From positions 1 to 64,000 of the forward strand of contig DAOKYT010000004.1 in the NCBI GenBank assembly GCA_035326025.1: a stretch of 64,000 bases of DNA, read 5' to 3'. Shown piece after piece: positions 49,290 to 57,043 of this stretch. The stretch is from Amarobacter sp035326025. Its GTDB lineage: Bacteria; Chloroflexota; Dehalococcoidia; Tepidiformales; Tepidiformaceae. Numbering within the stretch: the stretch's first letter is position 1; each line of letters begins with the position of its first letter. Below the pieces are notes generated by a model that was given only the letters and a program-made list of their open reading frames with translations, searched no databases and was not told the DNA's origin. The position numbers and the translations under genes are program-made.

Positions 49290-50200
49290 CGATGCTGGTA
49301 TCGGGGTGGGTAGCGATCGATGACATCGAGACGCCCTTCACGAAGGTGACGAACTCGCTGGGGGGCTCGGCGACGTGCGCGGCGCTTGCCGGGTCGCTTT
49401 TTACGGACGTCCGGCTGCTGGCGGTGGTTGGCGAGGACTTCCCCGACGAGATGCGCCGCAAGCTGGAGCGCCCGGGGATCGACCTTTCGGGGCTGCGGAG
49501 CGTCGCCGGCGGAAAGACGAGCCGGTGGAGTGCGCGCTACAGCTACGACATGAACTCGCGGGAGACGTGGTACCCGGAGCTGGGCGTGAGCACCGAGTAC
49601 CTGCCGCCATTGCCGCCGGAGTGGGATGACTGCACGGCGGCGTGCCTTGCGGCAGGCCACCCCGTGTATCAGCGCGAGCTGCTCTCGGGGTTGCGCGAGC
49701 CGAAGGTGACGCTGGTCGACACCATCAAGATGTTCATCGACGACACGCCGGATGAGCTGCGGCAAACGATCCGGAAGGCGGACTTCGTGACGCTGAATGA
49801 GAGCGAGGTCCGGGAACTGGCGCAGATGCCGAGCATCGCGAAGGCGGGCCGCGACCTGGTTTCGAACGGAGTGAAGGGCGTCATCGTAAAGCTTGGCGAA
49901 TACGGGGCGGCGTTCGTCAGCGGAGAAGACTACTTCGTGGCGCCGGGCTATCCGCTCGAGGAGGTGGTGGACCCGACGGGCGCGGGCGACGCGTTCGCGG
50001 GGGGGTTCCTGGGTTACCTGGACACGGTGAGGGAAGTGACCCGGCGGGACATCCGGCGAGCGATCATCTATGGATCGACGGTGGCCTCGTTCTCGGTGGA
50101 AGGGGTAGGGCCATCGCGGTTGCTGACGCTCACGCGCGAGGAAGTGGAAGCGCGCTACCGCCAGTTCCGGGAGCTGACGCACTTCGAGGTCGATGGCTGA
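49286..50200 (+). CDS. PfkB-family carbohydrate/nucleoside kinase
   Basis: 304 residues. The ribokinase fold ends with the signature D-P-T-G-A-G-D-A-F-A-G-G-F-L-G-Y, holding the catalytic Asp and anion hole; N-S-L-G-G-S-A-T-C-A-A near the start is a substrate-side motif. The substrate is unknown. MtnP already makes the phosphorylated sugar, so this kinase is not needed for the MtnA step; adenosine from AhcY or a ribose derivative are possible substrates. It overlaps both neighbours (ATGA with mtnP, TGATG with the GNAT gene), so co-expression is near certain. Confidence 0.9.
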   Translation: MTMLVSGWVAIDDIETPFTKVTNSLGGSATCAALAGSLFTDVRLLAVVGEDFPDEMRRKLERPGIDLSGLRSVAGGKTSRWSARYSYDMNSRETWYPELGVSTEYLPPLPPEWDDCTAACLAAGHPVYQRELLSGLREPKVTLVDTIKMFIDDTPDELRQTIRKADFVTLNESEVRELAQMPSIAKAGRDLVSNGVKGVIVKLGEYGAAFVSGEDYFVAPGYPLEEVVDPTGAGDAFAGGFLGYLDTVREVTRRDIRRAIIYGSTVASFSVEGVGPSRLLTLTREEVEARYRQFRELTHFEVDG

Positions 50201-51108
50201 TGGCGGAACGCGAGGTACGGTGGCAGGGGGTGGCCCGGAAGCGGCTGGATTATGTTGTCCAGCCGCTGAAGGACCCGCAGGCCATCCGCTCGATCCTCGC
50301 GCCGCGGGTGGAGTACACGGCTTACGCGCTGGGGCAGCTCGAGCCAGTCCTGTTTCCACGGACACGGTGGTATTACGCGCGGGGGACGACGGGGACGGGG
50401 CTGGTGCTCCACAGCCGGGGCGGGCTGGGCGACGCGACGTTCGTGATGGGCGATCCCGACGCGGTGCTGGCCATCCTGACGATCCACCCGGGGACGGCGC
50501 AGACGTATGCGACATGCCAGCCGCAGCACCTGGAGGCGCTGCGGCGGGTGTACCGGCTGGCAACACAGCAGCCGATGATCCGGATGGGTGTCGACCGTCG
50601 TACATTCGTGCCGGTGCACGAGGTAGCGACGGTGACGCTATCGGGGCTCGACATCCGGAAGCTCAACAGCCTGTATGGGAGCGAGGGAGGGCCGAGCTAT
50701 TACGTGCCGGACCACATCGACAACGGGGTGTACCGGGGCGTGGTAAGAGACGGGCGGCTGGTGGCGGCGGCGGGGACGCACGTGGTTTCGCGGCACGAGG
50801 GAGTTGCCGTGGTGGGGAACGTGTTCACGCATCCTGCGTACCGGGGGCACGGTTTTGCGACAGCGGCGACGAGCGCGGTAACCGAGGCGTTGCTGGAGTA
50901 CTGCGATCACGTGGTGCTGACGGTGGACCCGAACAACACGCCGGCGGTGGCGGCGTATGCGAGGCTGGGCTATCGCGAGGTGTGCCACCTCGTTGAGGCG
51001 AGCGCGGCGCGGCGCGACCCATCGGGCGTGGGGTCGGCATTGCGGCGGATTCGTGCCGCAATCCGGGGGCGCAAGTATGATGGAAGCCTCGTGACGCTTC
51101 ACGACTGA
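50200..51108 (+). CDS. GNAT-family acetyltransferase
   Basis: 302 residues. The C-terminal half is a GNAT domain with N-V-F-T-H-P-A-Y-R-G-H-G-F-A-T-A-A-T (acetyl-CoA loop) and N-N-T-P-A-V-A-A-Y-A-R-L-G-Y; the N-terminal 150 residues form a degenerate first domain with I-H-P-G-T-A-Q-T-Y. Substrate unknown. Its start shares a base with the PfkB stop, and ahcY follows, so a link to SAM-cycle metabolites is likely by context only. Confidence 0.88.
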   Translation: MAEREVRWQGVARKRLDYVVQPLKDPQAIRSILAPRVEYTAYALGQLEPVLFPRTRWYYARGTTGTGLVLHSRGGLGDATFVMGDPDAVLAILTIHPGTAQTYATCQPQHLEALRRVYRLATQQPMIRMGVDRRTFVPVHEVATVTLSGLDIRKLNSLYGSEGGPSYYVPDHIDNGVYRGVVRDGRLVAAAGTHVVSRHEGVAVVGNVFTHPAYRGHGFATAATSAVTEALLEYCDHVVLTVDPNNTPAVAAYARLGYREVCHLVEASAARRDPSGVGSALRRIRAAIRGRKYDGSLVTLHD

Positions 51109-51161
51109 CCCGAACCAACCCAACCTGCGGCCGGAAGTGCGGCAGGCGTGAGGAGACCCCT

Positions 51162-52424
51162 GTGCCGGTACCGAATGACATTGCGAACCCGCGGCTTGCG
51201 GCCGAGGGCATCCGGCGGATCGAGTGGGCCGAGCGCGAGATGCCGGTGCTGCGGCTGATCCGCGAGCGGTTCCGGCGGGAGCAGCCCTTGAAGGGGATCC
51301 GGATGACTGCCTGCCTGCACGTGACGACGGAGACGGCGAACCTGGCGATCACGCTGCGCGAGGGGGGAGCCGACCTGCGCCTGTGCGCGAGCAACCCGCT
51401 TTCGACCCAGGATGATGTGGCGGCGGCGCTGGTTACCGAGTGCGGGATCCCGGTGTTCGCGATTTGCGGCGAAGACAACGATACGTATTACCGGCACATC
51501 CACCAGGCGCTCGAACACGGGCCGCAGCTGACGATGGACGACGGCGCCGACGTAGTGGCTACCCTGCACAAGGACCGGCGGGATCTGCTGCCGGGCGTGG
51601 CCGGCGGCACGGAGGAGACGACGACGGGCGTGATTCGCCTGCGGGCGATGGCGGCCGCGGGGGCGCTGGGCTATCCGATTGTGGCGATCAACGAATCGGA
51701 CACCAAGCACCTGTTCGATAACCGCTACGGGACGGGTCAATCGACCGTGGACGGCATCATACGGGCAACGAACGTGCTACTGGCGGGCAAGAACTTCGTG
51801 GTGGCGGGATATGGCTGGTGTGGACGCGGGGTCGCTTCGCGGGCGCGGGGAATGGGCGCGCAGGTGATCGTCACCGAGGTCGACCCGGTGAAGGCACTGG
51901 AGGCCGTGATGGACGGCTACCGGGTGATGCCGATGGCCGATGCGGCGCGGGAGGGCGACTTCTTCGTGACGCTGACCGGGGACACGAATGTGATCGACCG
52001 GCAGCACCTCGAGGTGATGAAGGACGGGGCGATCCTCGCGAACAGTGGGCACTTCGACAGCGAAATCAACCTGAAGGCGCTCGGATCGCTGAGCGAAGGA
52101 AAGAAGCGGGTGCGGGAATCGGTGGAAGAGTACCTGCTGCAGGACGGGCGGAAGGTGTTCTTGCTGGGCGAGGGCAGGCTGGTGAACCTCGCGGCCGCGG
52201 AAGGGCACCCGGCGGCGGTGATGGACATGTCGTTCGCGAACCAGGCGCTGGGGGCCGAATGGATCGCGGAGAACGCGACGCAGCTGGAGAAGAAGGTGTA
52301 TGAGCTGCCGCCGGAAGTGGATGAGGAGATTGCGCGGCTGAAGCTGCACGCGATGGGGGTGCAGATCGACTACCTGACCGAGGAACAGAAGCACTATCTG
52401 ACGAGCTGGCAGGCGGGAACGTAG
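51162..52424 (+). CDS. ahcY: Adenosylhomocysteinase
   Basis: 420 residues. Hydrolyses S-adenosylhomocysteine to adenosine and homocysteine with bound NAD, relieving inhibition of methyltransferases. Signatures: G-I-R-M-T-A-C-L-H-V-T-T-E-T-A-N-L, S-N-P-L-S-T-Q-D-D-V-A-A-A, K-H-L-F-D-N-R-Y-G-T-G-Q-S-T and the Rossmann loop G-Y-G-W-C-G-R-G. Short form (420 residues) without the extra eukaryotic/proteobacterial insertion. GTG start with GAGGAG upstream. Followed by the heptamer repeat, the SAM riboswitch and metK. Confidence 0.97.
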   Translation: MPVPNDIANPRLAAEGIRRIEWAEREMPVLRLIRERFRREQPLKGIRMTACLHVTTETANLAITLREGGADLRLCASNPLSTQDDVAAALVTECGIPVFAICGEDNDTYYRHIHQALEHGPQLTMDDGADVVATLHKDRRDLLPGVAGGTEETTTGVIRLRAMAAAGALGYPIVAINESDTKHLFDNRYGTGQSTVDGIIRATNVLLAGKNFVVAGYGWCGRGVASRARGMGAQVIVTEVDPVKALEAVMDGYRVMPMADAAREGDFFVTLTGDTNVIDRQHLEVMKDGAILANSGHFDSEINLKALGSLSEGKKRVRESVEEYLLQDGRKVFLLGEGRLVNLAAAEGHPAAVMDMSFANQALGAEWIAENATQLEKKVYELPPEVDEEIARLKLHAMGVQIDYLTEEQKHYLTSWQAGT

Positions 52425-52426
52425 CG

Positions 52427-52461
52427 GATTTCCGATTCACGATTTGCGATTTTCGATTGGG
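52427..52461. repeat. Heptamer tandem repeat (GATTNNC)x5
   Basis: Units GATTTCC, GATTCAC, GATTTGC, GATTTTC, GATTGGG, beginning two bases after the ahcY stop. Same core and period as the array at 1401-1435, read on the opposite strand. Confidence 0.75.
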
Positions 52462-52576
52462 TCGTCGGCGGAGGTTCGGCGACGATTCGTGCCGAAATGA
52501 CGCGGGGGGCCGCGACGAAGTGGTGGTGTGAAGCGGATCGCTTTCGCGTGGCGGGGGCGGGCTGGTAGGATTGATG

Positions 52577-52660
52577 GAGCGTCAAGAGGGCGACCGCGCC
52601 CGGCAACCTGGTTAAGCCTCCAAGGTGCCAAGACGACGTGGTCCTTCCGTGGAAGGACAA
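52577..52660 (+). ncRNA. SAM riboswitch aptamer (SAM-I/SAM-IV clan)
   Basis: The leader of metK contains the SAM-I-clan core: G-T-C-A-A-G-A-G, a short P2 (GGGCG-ACCG-CGCCC, 52588-52601), C-G-G-C-A-A-C-C-T, and C-A-A-G-G-T-G-C-C-A-A, with P1 formed by GCGTC (52579-52583) and GACGT (52635-52639). A 3' hairpin GTCCTTC-CGTG-GAAGGAC (52641-52658) and the very short P2 resemble the SAM-IV or SAM-I/IV variants more than classical SAM-I. Upstream TAGGAT (52566-52571) is a likely -10. SAM binding should reduce metK expression. Confidence 0.82.
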
Positions 52661-52665
52661 CAAAA

Positions 52666-52762
52666 GGCGGGCTTGCGGGAAGGCCCGCCCCTCGCAGCGA
52701 GGGGTGCACCGGTGGAGAACGTGAACACATCGCCCCTCATGGACTGTGAGGGGCTTTCTTTT
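52666..52762 (+). terminator. Riboswitch expression platform with intrinsic terminator
   Basis: After a GGCGGGC/GCCCGCC hairpin (52666-52689) come four complementary segments: 1, CCCCTCGC (52688-52695); 2, GCGAGGGG (52697-52704); 3, GCCCCTCA (52732-52739); 4, TGAGGGGC (52747-52754), then TTTCTTTT. Pairing 1:2 with 3:4 gives the terminator. Pairing 2:3 gives an antiterminator. This is a textbook attenuator layout placed 40 bases before metK. Confidence 0.8.
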
Positions 52763-52803
52763 GCCCGCCGGCCTTGCCAGGAATCGACAAGGAAGGGCAA
52801 GAG

Positions 52804-53997
52804 ATGAGTGAACGCAAGTTGTTGACCTCGGAATCGGTGACCGAGGGCCACCCGGACAAGGTGTGCGACCAGATTTCGGACGCGGTGCTCGATGCCATCT
52901 ACCGGGACGACCCGAGGGCGCGGGTCGCCTGCGAAACGGCGATCACGAACGGGCTGGTGCTGGTGACGGGGGAAATCACGACGAAGACCTACGTTGAAAT
53001 CCCGAACATTGTGCGGCAGACGATCCGGGAAATCGGGTACACGTCGTCGCAGATCGGGTTCGACGCCGAGACGTGCGGGGTCATCACGGCAATCGGGCAG
53101 CAGTCGCCGGATATCGCCGACGGGGTGGACCGCTCGTGGGAGGCGCGGCACGGGCACTCGGAGACGGCGGACCTCGACACCGGGGCGGGCGACCAGGGAA
53201 TGATGATCGGGTTTGCCTGCACGGAGACGCCGGAGCTGATGCCGCTAACGATTTCGCTTGCGCACCGGCTAACGCGGCGGCTCGCGCAGGCGCGGAAGAG
53301 CGGCGAACTACCCTGGCTCCGGCCGGATGGCAAGAGCCAGGTGACCATCGAGTACGGCGAGAACTGGCAACCGATCCGCGCGGAGGCGGTGGTGATCTCG
53401 ACGCAGCACACACCGGACGTGGACAATGAGACGATAGACACCGATGTGCGGGCGCATATCATCGGCACGATCGTGGACAAATCGCTGGTTGACGAGCGGA
53501 CGAAGATCTTTGTGAACCCCTCGGGGCGGTTCGTGATTGGCGGGCCCAAGGGGGATGCGGGGCTTACCGGCAGAAAGATCATCGTGGACACGTATGGGGG
53601 GATCGCGAGGCACGGCGGGGGAGCGTTCAGCGGGAAGGACCCGACGAAAGTGGACCGATCGGGGGCCTACGCGGCCCGCTGGGTGGCGAAGAATATCGTG
53701 GCGGCGGGACTGGCCACGCGCTGTGAATTCATGCTCTCGTATGCGATTGGGGTGGCGCAGCCGACATCGATAGGCGTGGAGACGTTTGGGACAGGAGCCG
53801 TGCCGGACTCGGTGATCCTGAATGCCGTGCGCAAACATTTCGACCTGCGGCCGGGGGCGATTATCCGCGACCTGGACCTGCGGCGGCCGATCTACCGGCC
53901 GACGGCGGCGTACGGGCACTTCGGCCGGACCGACCTGAACGTGCCGTGGGAAGACACGTCGCGAGCGGCCGACCTGCGCGTGACGGCGGGAAGGTAG
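52804..53997 (+). CDS. metK: S-adenosylmethionine synthetase
   Basis: 397 residues. Makes SAM from methionine and ATP. Canonical motifs: T-S-E-S-V-T-E-G-H-P-D-K-V-C-D-Q-I-S-D, G-A-G-D-Q-G-M-M-I-G-F-A, and G-G-G-A-F-S-G-K-D-P-T-K-V-D-R-S. ATG 52804 has GGAAGGG upstream; the TTG 52774 extension (ten residues) lies in the leader and was rejected. Controlled by the SAM riboswitch and attenuator just upstream, closing a feedback loop on the product. Confidence 0.98.
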   Translation: MSERKLLTSESVTEGHPDKVCDQISDAVLDAIYRDDPRARVACETAITNGLVLVTGEITTKTYVEIPNIVRQTIREIGYTSSQIGFDAETCGVITAIGQQSPDIADGVDRSWEARHGHSETADLDTGAGDQGMMIGFACTETPELMPLTISLAHRLTRRLAQARKSGELPWLRPDGKSQVTIEYGENWQPIRAEAVVISTQHTPDVDNETIDTDVRAHIIGTIVDKSLVDERTKIFVNPSGRFVIGGPKGDAGLTGRKIIVDTYGGIARHGGGAFSGKDPTKVDRSGAYAARWVAKNIVAAGLATRCEFMLSYAIGVAQPTSIGVETFGTGAVPDSVILNAVRKHFDLRPGAIIRDLDLRRPIYRPTAAYGHFGRTDLNVPWEDTSRAADLRVTAGR

Positions 53998-54009
53998 CGC
54001 CGGCCACCT

Positions 54010-55020
54010 GTGGACGCAATCGTCCTCGTTGGTGGGCAGGGCACCAGGCTGCGGCCGCTGACGGCGACGCGGCACAAGAGCCTGGTGCCCCTCCTGAACC
54101 GGCCAGCGATCGAGTACCTGTTCGACTGGCTGGCGCGGTCGGGGATCGACCGGGTGGTGCTCGCCCTGGGGCAATCGAACGAGGACCTGGCGGCGAGGTA
54201 CCCGGCGGGGAGGCGTGGAGCGATCGAGATTGTGCCGATCGCCGAGAAGGAGCGGCTGGAATCAGGCGGGGCGATCCGCCATGCGGTGCGGACGGCGGGG
54301 ATTGAAGGCCGTTTCGTGGTGCTGAATGGCGATGTGTACGCCGACTTCGATTTCCACGCCGCCTTCCAGGCACATGTGCGCTTCGGGGCCGACCTGACGC
54401 TGGCACTCCACGAAGAGGACGACCCCTCGCAATTCGGCGTGGCCGTGGTCGACGCGGAGGGCCTGGTGACCGGGTTCGTGGAGAAGCCGCCGCGCGGCGA
54501 GGCGCCTTCGCGGCTGGTGAATGCGGGCGTGTGGATCTTCGAGCCGGGGCTGGTCGACGAGATCCCTGCCGGGGCGGTGCGAGTGGAGGAGACGCTCTTC
54601 CCATCGCTGGTGGCACGGCGGCGGCGGGTGCTGGGGTACCGGTTCGAGGGGCACTGGGCGGACCTGGGGACGCCGAGGCGCTACCTTGCCCTGAGCCGGG
54701 CGCTCCTGGGCGGCGCCAACGACATCGCGGCGGGGGCGAGCATCGCCGGGGACGCCGAGGTCGCAGGTTCGGCGTTGGGCCCGGGGAGCGCGGTGGGAAG
54801 CTGCGCGCGGGTGGTCGATTCGATCCTGTGGGAAGGCGTGACGGTGGGAACCGGGGCGGTGGTGGAACGCAGCATCCTGGCCGATGGCGTGACCGTGGGC
54901 GAAGGAGCCACGGCGGTCGGGGTGATCGCGGGGAAGGGCGCGTCGATCGGCCCCGGCACGGTGGTACCCGATGGCACCTCCATCGATCCGGGCGGCAGGT
55001 ATGATGGGTCCCATGGTTGA
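54010..55020 (+). CDS. NDP-sugar (mannose-1-phosphate guanylyl-type) nucleotidyltransferase
   Basis: 336 residues. N-terminal nucleotidyltransferase with V-G-G-Q-G-T-R-L-R-P-L-T and V-L-N-G-D-V-Y, then F-V-E-K-P-P; the C-terminal part has the hexapeptide repeats of a left-handed beta-helix (G-A-S-I-A-G-D-A, G-T-G-A-V-V-E-R, G-P-G-T-V-V-P-D). It activates a sugar-1-phosphate with NTP; GDP-mannose or dTDP/UDP-glucose are both possible. GTG start. Its 3' end overlaps the phosphohexomutase start, fitting a mutase-plus-transferase pair. Confidence 0.9.
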   Translation: MDAIVLVGGQGTRLRPLTATRHKSLVPLLNRPAIEYLFDWLARSGIDRVVLALGQSNEDLAARYPAGRRGAIEIVPIAEKERLESGGAIRHAVRTAGIEGRFVVLNGDVYADFDFHAAFQAHVRFGADLTLALHEEDDPSQFGVAVVDAEGLVTGFVEKPPRGEAPSRLVNAGVWIFEPGLVDEIPAGAVRVEETLFPSLVARRRRVLGYRFEGHWADLGTPRRYLALSRALLGGANDIAAGASIAGDAEVAGSALGPGSAVGSCARVVDSILWEGVTVGTGAVVERSILADGVTVGEGATAVGVIAGKGASIGPGTVVPDGTSIDPGGRYDGSHG

Positions 55021-56434
55021 GAACCCGGTCCACTTTGGCACGGATGGCTGGCGGGCCATCATCGCAGACACGTTCACGTTCGAAAATGTCGCTGCCTGCG
55101 CACAGGCAACGGCCGAGCATTTCGCGGCGACCTATGGGCCGGCCCGGCCGGTTGTCGTGGGGTACGACACACGCTTCCTCTCGGACGAGTTCGCGCTGAC
55201 TGTTGCGCGCGTACTGGCGGGGAATGGGTTGCGGGTGCAGCTGGCGAACCGGCCTGCCCCGACGCCCGCATTGAGCCACCGCATCATTGAAGCGCAGGCA
55301 TGCGGGGGGGTCGTTGTCACGAGCTCGCACAACCCGTACCGGTGGAACGGGATCAAGGTGAAACCGCACTACGGCGGGAGCGCGAGCCCGGAGTTCGTGG
55401 CCGCGATCGAGGCGCGGGTGCCGGCCGTCCTCGAAGGTCACTCGAAGGTGAAGATGGCGGCGGCGAACAGCGCGGACATCGAGCGATTCGACCCGGTGCC
55501 GGGCTATCTGAAGGCGCTCGCGGGCCAGGTGGACATCCGCCGGATCAGGAATGCGGGGCTGAAAGTGGCGGTGGACCCGATGTATGGGGCGGGGGCCGGG
55601 CTGTTCGACGAGCTGCTGGATGGTGGCAAGACGACGGTGCAGGAGATCCACTCGGAACCGAACCCAGCCTTCCCCGGCATCCGGGCACCCGAACCGATCG
55701 AGGCGAACCTGGGGGAGTTCATGCTGCTGATGGCGACGGGGCGCTACGACATCGGCATCGCGAATGATGGGGACGCGGACCGGCTCGGGGTGGTGGACGA
55801 GAAGGGGAACTACATCGACCAGCTGCGGACGTTCGCGCTGCTGGTGAACTACCTGCTCGGCGAGCGGGGATTGCGCGGGCCGGTGGTCAAGTCGGTGACG
55901 ACGACGAACATGGCAAAGCTGCTGGCGGACCACTACGGCGTGGAGTGTTACGAGACGCCGGTGGGCTTCAAGCACATCGGGCCGCTGATGATGGAGAAGG
56001 ATGCGCTCATCGGTGGGGAGGAGAGCGGGGGCTACGGCTTCCGAGGGCACCTGCCAGAGCGCGACGGCATCCTGGCGGGGCTGTACCTGCTGGACTATGC
56101 GGCGGCGACAGGCAAGCCAGCTTCGGAGCTGCTGGAGCGGGTGTTCGCGATCACCGGGCCGCACTACTACGAGCGGCTGGACTTCGACCTGGAACCGGGC
56201 TCCAACGAGAAGGTGAAGGCGATACTCGATGCGGCCAACCCTGGCGAAATCGCGGGGAGGCCCGTGCTTCGGTCGGACCGGACGGACGGGTGGCGCTTCT
56301 TCATCGAGGAAGGGTGGCTGCTGTTCCGGCTTTCGGGGACGGAGCCGCTGTTGCGGATCTATACCGAAGTGACCTCGAGCGCGCTGGTGAAGCCGCTGCT
56401 CGAGGCGGGGAAGGGCATCGCGGGGGTCGCCTGA
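55013..56434 (+). CDS. Phosphoglucomutase/phosphomannomutase
   Basis: 473 residues. Interconverts hexose-6-phosphate and hexose-1-phosphate. Motifs: G-T-D-G-W-R near the start, the phosphoserine loop V-T-S-S-H-N-P-Y-R-W-N-G, metal loop N-D-G-D-A-D-R-L-G, sugar loop G-G-E-E-S-G-G-Y-G-F and phosphate loop R-L-S-G-T-E-P-L-L-R. ATGs at 55001, 55004 and 55013 are all in frame; 55013 is taken because TATGAT (55000-55005) ends seven bases before it, though translation from 55001 or 55004 is possible. Confidence 0.94.
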   Translation: MVENPVHFGTDGWRAIIADTFTFENVAACAQATAEHFAATYGPARPVVVGYDTRFLSDEFALTVARVLAGNGLRVQLANRPAPTPALSHRIIEAQACGGVVVTSSHNPYRWNGIKVKPHYGGSASPEFVAAIEARVPAVLEGHSKVKMAAANSADIERFDPVPGYLKALAGQVDIRRIRNAGLKVAVDPMYGAGAGLFDELLDGGKTTVQEIHSEPNPAFPGIRAPEPIEANLGEFMLLMATGRYDIGIANDGDADRLGVVDEKGNYIDQLRTFALLVNYLLGERGLRGPVVKSVTTTNMAKLLADHYGVECYETPVGFKHIGPLMMEKDALIGGEESGGYGFRGHLPERDGILAGLYLLDYAAATGKPASELLERVFAITGPHYYERLDFDLEPGSNEKVKAILDAANPGEIAGRPVLRSDRTDGWRFFIEEGWLLFRLSGTEPLLRIYTEVTSSALVKPLLEAGKGIAGVA

Positions 56435-56550
56435 GCACCTGCCAGCCACGGGCTGGAGGGTCTTCGGGCTGGCCGGAAGAGAGCCGGAATGGGGCTCGAA
56501 CACGTGGTGGTGGGGCTGGCGCGCATCGCGGGCTCGTTGCCCGTCCCGCG

Positions 56551-56578
56551 GTGGGCGTTCGTGGGCGTTCGTGGGCGG
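56551..56578. repeat. 10-bp tandem repeat GTGGGCGTTC (2.8 copies)
   Basis: Two perfect copies plus GTGGGCGG, inside the interrupted ORF. A slippage-prone array. Confidence 0.8.
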
Positions 56579-56636
56579 GATCATGCGGTGCTCGTGGACT
56601 TGAGCGACCTGTTCATGATGAACCTGCTGGACCTGG

Positions 56637-56696
56637 GCGGCCGGGCTTCGCCTCTCCGCGCCGGAACGTGGCCGTCGCAGGCTCGATCCCGGCCGC
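56637..56696. repeat. 60-bp segment bounded by 9-bp inverted repeats
   Basis: GCGGCCGGG (56637-56645) and CCCGGCCGC (56688-56696) are perfect inverted copies around 42 bases. The interior holds a tRNA T-arm-like string (GTCGCAGGCTCGATC), but no full cloverleaf can be folded. The reading frame of the host ORF changes across it. Confidence 0.55.
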
Positions 56697-56873
56697 GTTG
56701 AAGCTGTCGCCGGAGTACGCGCCGCAGTACGGGAGGCGGCTGGATGACCTTACGGCGGTGGAAGCGGTGGAGGCGGTGTGGGACCCGGTGACGGGAGTGG
56801 TGGGATGCCGGGCGCGGGCGGGGGTGGCTTTCGTGTCGGGGGATCTCGACGTAATCTGGGATTCTGCGGCTCG

Positions 56874-57043
56874 CAACGGGAGGGAATCAGGCTTACCGGC
56901 CCACCTCCCAGCCTTCAGTCCGCGAGGGAGGCCGACGGCCTCGCGCGGGCAGCCACGACCGAATGGCGTGGCGGGCACCGGACAGTCCCTCACCGGGCAA
57001 GCGCCGGCGAACGAGTTGGAGATCGCAGGAAGGACTTACCTGT
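56874..57043. other. Leader region upstream of ilvB
   Basis: 170 G/C-rich bases before the ilvB ATG. No T-box core, Leu/Ile/Val-rich leader peptide or U-tract terminator was found, so regulation by attenuation is not supported, though several short stems are possible. Confidence 0.35.

Larger units (their letters stand above)
56489..56873 (+). pseudogene. Interrupted or frameshifted ORF of unknown family
   Basis: ATG 56489, with GGAAGAGAG upstream, opens a coding-like frame (E-H-V-V-V-G-L-A-R-I-A-G, then H-A-V-L-V-D-L-S-D-L-F-M-M-N-L-L-D-L-G) up to about 56636. After a 60-base stretch bounded by 9-base inverted repeats, coding character resumes in another frame (L-S-P-E-Y-A-P-Q-Y-G-R-R-L-D-D-L-T-A-V-E-A-V) to about 56870. 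It looks like one protein split by an insertion or frameshift, or two unrelated fragments. No family recognised. Confidence 0.4.

Noticed and set aside
56646..56700. A tRNA inside the interrupted ORF
   Set aside because: A T-arm-like string exists, but its stem has a mismatch and no acceptor, D or anticodon arms fit.
56874..57043. T-box or leader-peptide attenuator of ilvB
   Set aside because: No conserved T-box sequence, no branched-chain codon run and no terminator before the gene.
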